In this document: piece after piece, positions 15,992 to 24,708 of the stretch
Position numbering within the stretch: position 1 is the first letter of the stretch
Layout: each line of letters opens with the position of its first letter
Source: SAR92 bacterium BACL16 MAG-120619-bin48
GTDB lineage: Bacteria; Pseudomonadota; Gammaproteobacteria; Pseudomonadales; Porticoccaceae
Assembly: GCA_001438605.1 (NCBI GenBank)
Contig: LIDE01000037.1
Span: 1-36,328, forward strand
Direction: 5' to 3'
DNA: 36,328 nt
The notes under the pieces: model-generated
What the model was told of the DNA's origin: nothing
Databases searched by the model: none
What the model saw: only the letters and a program-made list of their open reading frames with translations
Made by a program: the position numbers and the translations under genes

Positions 15992-16981
15992 TTAGTAAGG
16001 TGCCTCCGCAATAAACACCGCGCGCACGGGGGCAGGGTGGCCCTCAACTGTTTTGCTGGGATCGTTGGGATCGAGAAAATCTTTCAGTGATTCGAAAGTC
16101 ATCCAGTCGGTTGAGCGCTGTTCTTCAATGGTTGTTGTACTGATATCAACCATGCGAGGATTTTTGAGGCCGTTCTTTTTCATCCAGCCAATCAGGGTGT
16201 CGGGCGACGGCAAAAACCACACATTGGGCATTTTTGCGTAGCGATCGTCGGGCACCAGCACTTGGTTGGCGCCACCTTCAATAACCAGTGTCTCAAGCAC
16301 TAGCTGACCGCCGGGTTTGAGCAGTTCGCGCAGTTCGCGAAGGTGGTCCATGGGCGAGCGCCGGTGATAGAGAATACCCATGGAAAAGACCGTGTCAAAG
16401 GCGGCCATTTTCTGCGGCATATGCTCTATGCCAAGCGGCAGCACATCGATGGGTAAGTCGTGTCCGGCGAATTGTTTAATGGCGTAAAACTGAAACACAA
16501 ACTTTACCGACGGATCAATGCCAATCACCCGTTCTGCACCCGCGCCGAGCATGCGCCAGCAGTGGTAGCCGTTGCCGCAGCCAATATCGAGAACAGTGCG
16601 GCCTTTGAGTGGTGCAATATGCGGCAGCACTCGGTCCCACTTCCAATCAGAGTGCCACTCGGTATCGATGGTTAGTCCGAACAGTTCGAAGGGGCCTTTG
16701 CGCCATGGATGCAAGCCCATGAGGGTGGCTTGCAGCGCGAGGCGGCGGCCTTTGTCCATGAGGCTGATGTCGCCAATCTGGACTTTGCTGGCCAGCTCTG
16801 TATGGAGTGGATCAATCTCTGGCAGGCGCCTTAAGGTTTCTTCCCACTCGGGCATGTCGCCCCAGCGCTCGCGGCGCAACTGGTGGGCGACAAGATCGGG
16901 CAAGGTGCGTCCCCACTCACTGAGTTCTGAGGTTTCTAGGGCGGAAAAAAGCGGACCATAGTTGAGTGTCGAGGGAATCAT
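15992..16981 (-). CDS. cmoB: tRNA U34 carboxymethyltransferase
   Basis: CmoB transfers the carboxymethyl group of carboxy-SAM (made by CmoA) to 5-hydroxyuridine-34, giving cmo5U in wobble-reading tRNAs such as tRNA-Val(UAC). The family signature PWRKGPFELFGLTIDTEWHS, then WKWDRVLPH, the Rossmann motif TVLDIGCGNGYHCWRM, SMGILYHRRSPMDHL and the ending FLDPNDPSKTVEGHPAPVRA are all present. The ATG at 16981 aligns with the E. coli start. The ATG at 17020 would add 13 residues with no ribosome-binding site. Unusually, cmoA is not adjacent: slyX and an aldehyde dehydrogenase on the opposite strand lie between them. Confidence 0.95.
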   Translation of the reverse strand: MIPSTLNYGPLFSALETSELSEWGRTLPDLVAHQLRRERWGDMPEWEETLRRLPEIDPLHTELASKVQIGDISLMDKGRRLALQATLMGLHPWRKGPFELFGLTIDTEWHSDWKWDRVLPHIAPLKGRTVLDIGCGNGYHCWRMLGAGAERVIGIDPSVKFVFQFYAIKQFAGHDLPIDVLPLGIEHMPQKMAAFDTVFSMGILYHRRSPMDHLRELRELLKPGGQLVLETLVIEGGANQVLVPDDRYAKMPNVWFLPSPDTLIGWMKKNGLKNPRMVDISTTTIEEQRSTDWMTFESLKDFLDPNDPSKTVEGHPAPVRAVFIAEAPY

Positions 16982-17073
16982 TTGAATACCGAGTATTTTA
17001 GGCGAGAAATTATAAGGCATTTCAGTTATTGTTTGCTCTTGAGAGTCAAATTAAATTGCGGAATAAGACGTTT

Positions 17074-17319
17074 ATGAATGCTTTGTCTAAAGACAGCCAA
17101 TTGCCACAGGCGTTGATTCAACGCTTTGAGCAGTTGGAGGAAAAATTGGCTTATCTCGAGATGGCCAATAGCGAGATGAGTGACGAGATTTTTCGACAAC
17201 AGCGAGAGATAGACACCTTGACGCGCGCACACCAAAATCTGCGCGAGCGAGTAGAGACGCTTAACGAAGGTATTGACGACGCAGACGGCGCGTTGAATGA
17301 AAAGCCGCCGCACTATTAA
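17074..17319 (+). CDS. slyX: SlyX family protein
   Basis: The 81-residue acidic coiled-coil protein shows the SlyX pattern: LEEKLAYLEMANSEMSDEIF, RQQREIDTLTRAHQNLRERV and the hallmark C-terminal PPHY. Function is unknown; the name comes from proximity to slyD in enteric bacteria. Here slyD is about 12 kb away. The ATG at 17074 is preferred to an in-frame TTG at 17029. It is divergent from cmoB with a 92-bp gap between their starts. Confidence 0.9.
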   Translation: MNALSKDSQLPQALIQRFEQLEEKLAYLEMANSEMSDEIFRQQREIDTLTRAHQNLRERVETLNEGIDDADGALNEKPPHY

Positions 17320-17340
17320 CAACTTTACGATTAAGGCGTG

Positions 17341-17452
17341 TGTGCCTAATAACTGTGTGCCTAATAACTGTGTGACTAAGGGGGCTGCGTATCACCGATA
17401 GCCACAATCAAAAATAATCAAAAAAAAATAACCAAAAAATAGTCAAAAAAAG
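17341..17452 (+). repeat. Repeat-rich leader between slyX and aldehyde dehydrogenase
   Basis: Two 15-bp units CTAATAACTGTGTGC and CTAATAACTGTGTGA (17346-17375) are followed by a partial CTAA. Further on, A-rich quasi-repeats of about 12-14 bp (AATAATC, AATAACC and ATAGTC, each followed by an A run) span roughly 17405-17452. A strong GAGGAGGGG ribosome-binding site precedes the ALDH start. Confidence 0.85.
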
Positions 17453-17472
17453 CTAAACCCGAGGAGGGGAAA

Positions 17473-18906
17473 ATGAGTGATTTAGAAATTTCTGCAGCTG
17501 TCAAAGCCGATATTGATGCCGCCTTTGCACTGCAAAAAGGTTATGCCCTGCAGTTGCGCAAGTCGAGTTGTGCGCAGCGGCTAGAGGTATTGGGCCGATT
17601 CGAGAAGGTATTCAAAGCCTCTTACCCACAGATGTATGCTGCTGCCGCTGCGGATTTTGGCAAGCCAGAAGCAGAAGTTGATGTGGCTGAAATTCTTGTG
17701 GTGGTGTCTGAGTTGGCGCACATTCGCAAAAGACTGAAGGGCTGGATGAAAGACAAACCGGTAAGTACGTCGATGTCGATGCTAGGTACCTCAGCAAAAG
17801 TAGTTATGGAACCCAAGGGCACCAGCCTTGTGATATCGCCGTGGAACTATCCCTTCAATCTGACCTTTGGCCCGATGATGTCAGCGATTGCTGCGGGCAA
17901 TACCGTGATTATCAAACCGTCTGAAATGACACCAAACATGTCCCGCGTGATTGCGGAGATTGTTAAAGAAGCGTTTCGTCCTGAAGAAGTCTCTCTCTTT
18001 GAAGGTCGCGCTGATGTGTCGAGCTATCTGACGAGCTTGCCATTCGATCATATTTTCTTCACCGGTAGTCCCGCAGTGGGCAAACATGTGATGGCTGCAG
18101 CGGCCAAAAATTTGACGTCGGTGACATTGGAGCTGGGCGGCAAGAGTCCGGTTATTGTCGACAAGAGTGCTGACCTGAAAAAGACCGCGCGCAGTATTTC
18201 TTGGGGAAAATTTGCCAACAATGGCCAAACCTGTATTGCCCCTGATTATCTCTATGTGGATGCCAGCATTAAAGATGCGTTGATTGCGGAAATGAAAGTC
18301 TGCATTGAGCGCCAGTATGGTTTGGGCGACGCTGCACGCAGCAATGGCGATTATTGTCAGGTGGTCAATTCCGCGCACCATGGCCGTGTCTCGGGCCTGT
18401 TGAGCGATGCTTTGGCTAATGGCGGCCAGCTGATTACCGGCGGTGATGTTAACGACGATGAGCGCTTTGTTGCGCCGACGCTGATTGAAGGCATGAGCGC
18501 TGATTCGCGAATTATGAATGAAGAGATTTTTGGCCCATTGCTGCCGGTCTTGACCTTTACCGATCTCGACACAGTGATCGCAGAAATCAACGCCAAGCCA
18601 AAGCCTTTAGCTCTCTATTTGTACAGCCGCGATAAAAAGAATATGGATAAGGTGTTGCAAGAAACCAGTGCTGGTGGCACCTGTATTAATCAGGCGATGA
18701 TGCATTTTATGCACCCAAATCTGCCGTTTGGTGGGGTCAACAACAGCGGTATCGGTAATTCCAGTGGTGAGTGGGGCTTTAAAGCGTTCTCCCATGAACG
18801 CGCTGTGCTGCAAGATAAGTGGAGCAGTGGTCACATGATGCACCCACCCTACACGCCAAAAGTGAAGAAGCTGATCAAGCAGGCGGTGTCACTACTGGGC
18901 CGCTAA
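17473..18906 (+). CDS. Aldehyde dehydrogenase (ALDH3/fatty-aldehyde type)
   Basis: This NAD(P)-dependent oxidation enzyme converts aldehydes to carboxylates. Sequence marks are SPWNYPFNL (122-130), FFTGSPAVGK, the general base Glu220 in TLELGGKSP, and the nucleophile Cys254 in ANNGQTCIAPDYLYV. The -CIAPDYL- pattern, the 477-residue length and the basic-hydrophobic C-terminus (YTPKVKKLIKQAVSLLGR) point to the ALDH3 class, like coniferyl or fatty-aldehyde dehydrogenases. The substrate is unknown. GAGGAGGGG lies upstream of the ATG. It ends 16 bp before the convergent cmoA stop with no obvious terminator. Confidence 0.93.
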   Translation: MSDLEISAAVKADIDAAFALQKGYALQLRKSSCAQRLEVLGRFEKVFKASYPQMYAAAAADFGKPEAEVDVAEILVVVSELAHIRKRLKGWMKDKPVSTSMSMLGTSAKVVMEPKGTSLVISPWNYPFNLTFGPMMSAIAAGNTVIIKPSEMTPNMSRVIAEIVKEAFRPEEVSLFEGRADVSSYLTSLPFDHIFFTGSPAVGKHVMAAAAKNLTSVTLELGGKSPVIVDKSADLKKTARSISWGKFANNGQTCIAPDYLYVDASIKDALIAEMKVCIERQYGLGDAARSNGDYCQVVNSAHHGRVSGLLSDALANGGQLITGGDVNDDERFVAPTLIEGMSADSRIMNEEIFGPLLPVLTFTDLDTVIAEINAKPKPLALYLYSRDKKNMDKVLQETSAGGTCINQAMMHFMHPNLPFGGVNNSGIGNSSGEWGFKAFSHERAVLQDKWSSGHMMHPPYTPKVKKLIKQAVSLLGR

Positions 18907-18921
18907 ACAGGGTTCGGTCGG

Positions 18922-19668
18922 TTATTTTACGGCCACCAGTGATGCAAAGTTAAAACACTGAAACCAAGGGCTTGCGGAGTTAAATCCGCAGGCCTTTATT
19001 CTTTGGATATGGGCGTCTAGGGTTTCGGGAATCAAGACATTTTCGATAGAGTCGCGCTTTTGGCTAATTTCCAGATCGCTGTATCCTTGAGCTCGCTTGA
19101 ATTGATGATGCAGCTCTGACAGCAGAGTGTTCAGTGGCTCTGGTTCAAACAATAACTTTTCCGATATCACCAAGCAGCCGCCCGGATTGAGGCCGGCGTA
19201 GATTTTTTCCAGCAGCGCTTGGCGTTTCTCAACAGCAATAAATTGCAGCGTAAAGTTCATCACCACCAGCGATGCGTTGCTAATTTCAATATCGCAGATA
19301 TCTGCTTCGAGTAACTCTACGGGAACGTCCGATACTGTGCTCTTTAGCAATAGCTGACAGCGCTCAAGCATTGCAGCAGAGTTATCGACCGCAATAATGC
19401 GAACACCCGGCTGAGCAATTTCGCGCTGCATGGCAAATGACGACGCGCCGAGAGAGCAGCCCAAGTCGTAACAGTTGCTGTTGGGCTGAACGAAACGCGC
19501 GGCTAATTCTCCACAGAGATTGATGATGGTTTGATAGCCGGGCACGGAGCGCTGAATCATATCCGGGAAGACATCAACCACGGCTTTATCAAAAACAAAG
19601 CGCGGCACGTTGCCGAGCGGATTGGCAAACAGATCGTCGCGCTTGGGCTGTTCTTCTGACGCGCTCAC
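18922..19668 (-). CDS. cmoA: Carboxy-S-adenosyl-L-methionine synthase
   Basis: CmoA makes carboxy-SAM from SAM and prephenate for CmoB. The match to E. coli CmoA is strong along the whole length: VFPDMIQRSVPGYQTII, CYDLGCSLGASSFAMQ, IIAVDNSAAMLERC, VVMNFTLQFI, GLNPGGCLVISEK, HHQFKRAQGYSDLEISQKR and WFQCFNFASLVAVK. The start is taken as the GTG at 19668, four bases after the stop of the upstream M16C peptidase. A TTG at 19686 would overlap that gene. This spacing suggests translational coupling to the peptidase. Confidence 0.95.
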   Translation of the reverse strand: MSASEEQPKRDDLFANPLGNVPRFVFDKAVVDVFPDMIQRSVPGYQTIINLCGELAARFVQPNSNCYDLGCSLGASSFAMQREIAQPGVRIIAVDNSAAMLERCQLLLKSTVSDVPVELLEADICDIEISNASLVVMNFTLQFIAVEKRQALLEKIYAGLNPGGCLVISEKLLFEPEPLNTLLSELHHQFKRAQGYSDLEISQKRDSIENVLIPETLDAHIQRIKACGFNSASPWFQCFNFASLVAVK

Positions 19669-19672
19669 AGAC

Positions 19673-22579
19673 TTATACCGCCACAATATCGAGACCGGTT
19701 TTGGCCGCTAAATCGCTGTTGGTAATAACGGCGGTCTGCGCCAATTCGGGGCGTAAATAGGTGCTGGCAACGCGTTTAAGATCGGCGTCGGTAACATCTA
19801 AGACTCGGTTTCTAAACTGCACCATTGACGCCTTGCTGCGGCCATTCAGCTCGCCGTGGAAGGCTTGCATGGCTTCACCTGCAGGCGAGCCGGGCTTGTC
19901 GAGACTGCCAATGACCCCAAGTACCGCTTCTTCAATTTTGTCGCCGCCCAAGGGTTTTTCCATTAACCATGCAATAGATTGATCAAAGTCGGCCAATGTT
20001 CCCGCGATGCGCGGATCTCGGTAGGAGTAAAAACGGAATGCGCCAGACTGATTGTCTTGCGAGGCACCGCCGCCGTAGGCGCCACCTTGTTCGCGAATGG
20101 TGCGGTGCAGGAATCCGTTGCGCAGCACACCGCCTAACACCGTGAGCGCCGCAGCATCGACGTGACTGCTTGGCACAGTGGGATAGGCTTTGGCGCAGAA
20201 GCTCACTTGGGTGTTGGTGGTCCAGCAATGATTGACCGGGCTGAGAGACGGTTTGTAGTGAATTAGATTACTCGCACTGACAGCGTCCGTTGCGCTAAAT
20301 CGGCCCTGCATAGTCGCTTTGAAGGCGGCGAGTCGTTCACCTTCGGCAACCAGCAAATACTGTCGTGGCTGCGCTAACACCAGTTGATGAATGGCCTGCA
20401 GTTGGCTGGCCAGTGCTTGCAGGCCGGCTTCCGATTCCAAACTCTGATCGAGGGCTTTTAACAGTGCCAGTCCAGTCATGCCGCCCCAGCGCTGACTGAG
20501 GTAGCCATTGGCTGACAGCCCGCTCGCGGCGGCGGTCATGGCCATGGAGTGGCCGTTGCTGACCACGGATGACTCGCGGTGTGTGCGAATTTGTGCCACC
20601 AGTTCACGCAGGCGGGCCAGTTCGTCAAAGCGCGGTTGCAGCAGTGATTCTTGCATTAAATCGCTCATGGCGGCTTGATTGCGTGCGAGGCCTTTGGCGG
20701 AGAAGCTAATATTGCCGTGCAGCACGTCAAGGTTGTCTTTGTCTGAGCGCACCGAGGCGGAGGCTGAGTAGGCGCCGACAACACTGGAATGCCACAGCTG
20801 GGTTTGCTGATAGTCTCTGCTGCCGACACCCATTTCGGTGACGCAGGTGCTGTAGAGAGGCAGCAGATCCATTTGCTCTTGGCTAAACGCTGGCATCGGC
20901 ATAATGATTTGCTGGTAGGCCAAACCGTTAGTGCCTGCGCTGTAGGTGGTCAGTGGCAGCGGCTCGGCCTCTTTATTGAGCGGCTCTGAATAGGCGATTT
21001 CTGTGGGAATATCCTCCACGCCCACCTTGGGCAGTATTTCTAAGTCTTCTTCCATTTCTTGGCGCTGTTTTAGGGCAGCCGCTTTTTCAACGATGGCGCG
21101 CTTTTCAGCGTCTGACAGGCCAGCTTTTATCGCGGCGAGACGGGTTTTTTCGGCTAACTCGGTTTTTTTCGCTAACTGTGGGTCTGGTTTTAAAACGAGT
21201 CGAATACGGTGTTTGTTGTTCAGTAGCAAATCGCGGGCGAGGGATTTAATAAATTCAGGGTCTTGAATCTGCGTTTGCAGCTTTTCCAGAACAGGGTCCA
21301 AATTAAGTAGTAAAATCGGGTCGCCGCGATGGGTGGCACTGGTCAACGAGGTGAGAATGAGATTTAAGCCGTAGGGATAGCCGCCGCCGGAGACTTCGCG
21401 CTGGGATAGCTCTAACTGATGCAGGCTCGCTGCAACCTGTTCGAGGGGCAAACCATTGTCAGCAACATCTTGCAGCACGCTTAAAATCAGTGCTTCGATA
21501 GCATCGGCCTGTTCAGGGTTTGAGCCTTCAACGCCACAGGCGAAGCAGAGTTCTTTTTGCGAATCTTCAAGACCGCACATGGGGGACGGCGAGGTGCCCA
21601 AATCGGTTGTTTCCAGCGCCTTTTGCAGTGGTGAGCCGCTGTTGTCGAGGAGAACACTGGACAGCAAGCGCGCTTGCATGGTGGCCTCTAAGTCCGTTGA
21701 ATCACCGAGTAGCCAGGAGACAACGATGTGGGTGTTGTCTTCGAGTGGCTCTTGTTCGTCTGCGGCGTAGCTCTCTTCAAAATACTGCGGCTCGCTGTAT
21801 CGCTGTTCATTGCCGACGGCAATATGGCAATCGAGCTTGCTGAAGTGGCGCAGGGCATTTTCTTCAAACAGCTGCTGATGGGTTGCCGCTGGAATATCAC
21901 CAAAGGTAATGAAAATCGCGTTGCTCGGGTGGTAGTGGGTCTCGTAGAAGGCTTTGAACTGCTCATAGGTCAGGTCGGGAATATCGCTTGGCTCGCCGCC
22001 ACTGTTGTAGTGATAGGTGGTGGTCGGGTAGAGATGCTTGCTCATGGTCTGCCAGAGGGTTGAGTTAATTGAACTCATCGCCCCTTTCATTTCATTGAAC
22101 ACCACGCCTTTAAAGGTTAGCTCTGAGCTGGCATCTGTAGGGTCTGCAAACTCGAGGCGATGGCCCTCTTGGGCAAAATCGAGAGGGTCGAGACGGGCGA
22201 AGAATACCGAATCCAAGTAGACACTAAGCAGATTGTTAAAATCTTTTTTGTTCTGGCTGGCAAAGGGGTAGGCCGTCCAGTCGGAACTGGTGAAGGCATT
22301 CATAAAGGTGTTGAGCGAGCGCCGAATCATCATAAAGAACGGGTCGCGCACAGGATACTTGGCGCTGCCGCAGAGGGCGGTGTGTTCCAAAATATGGGCA
22401 ACACCGGTCGAGTCGTGGGGCACTGTGCGCAGCGCCACCAAAAAGACATTTTCTTTATGGTCTGCCGCTAAGTGAATGTGTTGCGCACCCGTTACGCGAT
22501 GGCGATATTCCTGGTAGCGAAGCTTGAAGGAAGGGATATCTTGTTCACGTAATAGCTCGAAAGCGGAAGTATGGGTCAT
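19673..22579 (-). CDS. M16C family zinc metallopeptidase (PreP/presequence-protease-like)
   Basis: The 968-residue protein is an M16C pitrilysin-type peptidase. The inverted zinc motif HILEH (His62, Glu65, His66) and the distal ligand Glu163 in GVVFNEMKGAMSS are intact, with ALCGSAKYPVRDPFFMM and LNTFMNAFTSSDWTAYPFAS between them. A charged helical linker (about 465-520) joins two clamshell halves. The C-terminal half retains the GGAYGGGAS segment that contacts substrate in the family. Organellar PreP degrades targeting peptides; bacterial relatives are thought to clear short peptides. No signal peptide is seen, so it is probably cytosolic. cmoA follows 4 nt later. Confidence 0.92.
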   Translation of the reverse strand: MTHTSAFELLREQDIPSFKLRYQEYRHRVTGAQHIHLAADHKENVFLVALRTVPHDSTGVAHILEHTALCGSAKYPVRDPFFMMIRRSLNTFMNAFTSSDWTAYPFASQNKKDFNNLLSVYLDSVFFARLDPLDFAQEGHRLEFADPTDASSELTFKGVVFNEMKGAMSSINSTLWQTMSKHLYPTTTYHYNSGGEPSDIPDLTYEQFKAFYETHYHPSNAIFITFGDIPAATHQQLFEENALRHFSKLDCHIAVGNEQRYSEPQYFEESYAADEQEPLEDNTHIVVSWLLGDSTDLEATMQARLLSSVLLDNSGSPLQKALETTDLGTSPSPMCGLEDSQKELCFACGVEGSNPEQADAIEALILSVLQDVADNGLPLEQVAASLHQLELSQREVSGGGYPYGLNLILTSLTSATHRGDPILLLNLDPVLEKLQTQIQDPEFIKSLARDLLLNNKHRIRLVLKPDPQLAKKTELAEKTRLAAIKAGLSDAEKRAIVEKAAALKQRQEMEEDLEILPKVGVEDIPTEIAYSEPLNKEAEPLPLTTYSAGTNGLAYQQIIMPMPAFSQEQMDLLPLYSTCVTEMGVGSRDYQQTQLWHSSVVGAYSASASVRSDKDNLDVLHGNISFSAKGLARNQAAMSDLMQESLLQPRFDELARLRELVAQIRTHRESSVVSNGHSMAMTAAASGLSANGYLSQRWGGMTGLALLKALDQSLESEAGLQALASQLQAIHQLVLAQPRQYLLVAEGERLAAFKATMQGRFSATDAVSASNLIHYKPSLSPVNHCWTTNTQVSFCAKAYPTVPSSHVDAAALTVLGGVLRNGFLHRTIREQGGAYGGGASQDNQSGAFRFYSYRDPRIAGTLADFDQSIAWLMEKPLGGDKIEEAVLGVIGSLDKPGSPAGEAMQAFHGELNGRSKASMVQFRNRVLDVTDADLKRVASTYLRPELAQTAVITNSDLAAKTGLDIVAV

Positions 22580-22685
22580 AGGGTCAACGGCTCTTTACTG
22601 GTGGATTCAGGCAGGGGTATGCGAAGTAAGCCTCGCATTCTACTTTAACTCGTGGGCAGTGCAAATGTTGTTTGCAGTCAGTCAC

Positions 22686-23687
22686 TTATGATCTATATCT
22701 CGAGCGAAACTCGATGGGAGTTGTGCCTTCCCAGCGGCGGAAGGCTCGGTAAAACGTGCTCGGCTCGGAAAAGCCTGTGAGGTAGACTATTTCGTTGATC
22801 TCCTCATCGGTTCTTGAGAGTAAGCGTCGCGCCAAAGAATGGCGATGTTGGTTTAACAAGCGCTGAAAACTGGTATTGGCACCGACGAGCTGATGTCGCA
22901 AATTGCGCGGCGTAACCTTGAGGGTTGCCGCGACGCGCTCTATCGACACATCGCCGCTCTCCAGCAGTGCGGCAATAGCGCTGCGCACTTCACGGACAAA
23001 GTCTTGCCGCTGCAGCAGGGCTAAGTGTTGGTCTGCGGCCATCACATGCAGATTTAACAACTCCGGAACCGCGTTGAGCGAGCGGTAGTTGAGAATAGAC
23101 GGTGGAAAAAACAGCTGAAACGACTTGGCGTTAAACTCAATGTCGCACTGAAAAATCCGCTGATATTCCGCCAGCTCGGTATTTGGCGCATGGTTAAAGA
23201 TAATTTTGTCCGCTTTAAACGCACCGTCTGTCACGGCTTGAAAAGCGCGAATAAGGCCCAGCACCATGGCCTCCGCTAAATGGGATGTGGCATATTGGTG
23301 CTGTGAAAAATAGCTGGTTAGGCAGGGCGTGGGTTTTTCCTTAAATTGGCCGTGCAGCGCATCGCTCAGCAGGCGCTGATAGTTGATCACCCGGCGCAGG
23401 CCATCGCCGAAGGTGGCGCTGCTCAGAAACAGATATTCGAGTATTTGACCTTTATAGACAGGCATTTTTTCGCCGAGGTGCAAGCCGATGCAGGGGTCTC
23501 CAGAAAGCTCTACCGCCGCCCGCCAAAAGCGAGGCTGCGCGGAGAATGGTGTACGCAGGTTGGATTGGTAGAGTTTTTCTGGGTCGAAGCCCGATTGCCG
23601 CAGCACTTCGTCGGCATCAACGCCCAAATTGGTCAATCCTTGATAGGCGAGTCGCACTAAAGTCCCCGAATCCGTTAAACCTGACAT
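22686..23687 (-). CDS. AraC family transcriptional regulator
   Basis: The 333-residue protein has an N-terminal ligand-sensing domain of the AraC_arabinose_bind type (starting SGLTDSGTLVRLAYQGLTNL) and a C-terminal double helix-turn-helix (about 235-330; VSIERVAATLKVTPRNLRHQ and EINEIVYLTGFSEPSTFYRA). Regulators of this layout often control fatty-acid, ornithine or aromatic catabolism. It is divergent from the MaoC/acyl-CoA dehydrogenase operon with 103 bp between starts, so it probably regulates that operon, perhaps in response to its acyl substrate. That is inference from position. Confidence 0.92.
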   Translation of the reverse strand: MSGLTDSGTLVRLAYQGLTNLGVDADEVLRQSGFDPEKLYQSNLRTPFSAQPRFWRAAVELSGDPCIGLHLGEKMPVYKGQILEYLFLSSATFGDGLRRVINYQRLLSDALHGQFKEKPTPCLTSYFSQHQYATSHLAEAMVLGLIRAFQAVTDGAFKADKIIFNHAPNTELAEYQRIFQCDIEFNAKSFQLFFPPSILNYRSLNAVPELLNLHVMAADQHLALLQRQDFVREVRSAIAALLESGDVSIERVAATLKVTPRNLRHQLVGANTSFQRLLNQHRHSLARRLLSRTDEEINEIVYLTGFSEPSTFYRAFRRWEGTTPIEFRSRYRS

Positions 23688-23711
23688 ACACTTATCTCAA
23701 GATGCAATTTC

Positions 23712-23741
23712 TGTCATCATACACAGTTGGCCCAAATGACA
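23712..23741. promoter_or_regulatory. Inverted repeat in the AraC/MaoC divergent region (candidate operator)
   Basis: TGTCAT (23712-23717) and ATGACA (23736-23741) form a perfect 6-bp inverted repeat, and the match extends with one or two mismatches to about 10 bp per arm. The dyad lies between the two divergent starts and is a candidate binding site for the adjacent regulator. Confidence 0.45.
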
Positions 23742-23790
23742 AAATAGTGTTTTTATGCTGCCAATGAATACCAAGGAGGTATTGAGCAGA

Positions 23791-24705
23791 ATGAATGATA
23801 TGAATACTCCAAAAAGCGACTCCAATCAGCAAGCCAGAGCGAACTCTCAGCCGAGAGTTGCGCCTATAGTACTGCAAGAGCTGCCAAACATGCCCACATT
23901 GCTGGGGCGTGCCGCTTTTAAATCGGGTAATTATCGGCTGGGCGATGCGCTGCCGCCGCTGAGCACCGAAATTAAGCACCTAGTGATACGCCAAGATCAT
24001 TTGCACGCCTATCGCGAGATCTGTGGATTTACCCTCAGCAACAGGTTGCCGGCGACCTATTTGCATATGCTTTCGTTTCCGCTGTCGCTCAATTTATTGA
24101 TTCAGCAGGATTTCCCGATGAAAGCGATGGGGCAGGTGCATCTGCGCAATCAAATCTCTGTGTTGGAAGAATTTGATACCAGCCTGCCGATCAGTATGAA
24201 AGCGACCATTGGTGGCAGCGAATTGACCAGCCGCGGCTTAGAGTGGGATATTGATGTTACCGCTTCAGTCGACAATCAACTGGTTTGGTCGAGTACATCC
24301 ACCTATCTAAATCGCTGCAAAACCAATGTGCCAAGTGTGCGACAGCGCGATAATAAGCTTCAGGGTGAGACTTCCCAGTGGCGTGTTCCCGCAGATATTG
24401 GCCGCCGTTACGCCAAGGTTTCAGCCGACTACAACCCCATTCATCTGTCCGATATGACTGCAAAGCTATTTGGCTTTAAGCAGGCGATTGCGCATGGCAT
24501 GTGGTCAAAGGCGCGTTGCCTCGCTGCCATTGAAGATCAGTTGCCCGCCGCTGGGTACTCGGTGGATGTGGCGTTTCAAAAGCCTTTATTTCTGCCCGCA
24601 GAGGTGCTCTTCACCTATGCAAAAACTGCGCAGGATGAAAAGTTTACGCTGAATAATTCTAAAAGTGGGGTCTCCCACTTGATAGGCCAAATTTCTAGGA
24701 GTTAA
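23791..24705 (+). CDS. MaoC-like (R)-hydratase / acyl dehydratase
   Basis: The 304-residue protein is a two-hotdog MaoC-type protein. The C-terminal half has the hydratase 2 motif YAKVSADYNPIHLSDMTAKL with Asp213, Asn215 and His218 as the expected catalytic region, followed by FGFKQAIAHGMW. It would add water to an enoyl-CoA or related thioester. The ATG at 23791 is chosen because a perfect AAGGAGGT lies about 10 nt upstream. The frame is open from 23755, but the extra residues overlap this ribosome-binding site. The acyl-CoA dehydrogenase follows after 3 bp. A 7-bp hairpin (AAGTGGG/CCCACTT) lies at 24663-24680 in the 3' end of the coding region. Confidence 0.88.
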   Translation: MNDMNTPKSDSNQQARANSQPRVAPIVLQELPNMPTLLGRAAFKSGNYRLGDALPPLSTEIKHLVIRQDHLHAYREICGFTLSNRLPATYLHMLSFPLSLNLLIQQDFPMKAMGQVHLRNQISVLEEFDTSLPISMKATIGGSELTSRGLEWDIDVTASVDNQLVWSSTSTYLNRCKTNVPSVRQRDNKLQGETSQWRVPADIGRRYAKVSADYNPIHLSDMTAKLFGFKQAIAHGMWSKARCLAAIEDQLPAAGYSVDVAFQKPLFLPAEVLFTYAKTAQDEKFTLNNSKSGVSHLIGQISRS

Positions 24706-24708
24706 GCG

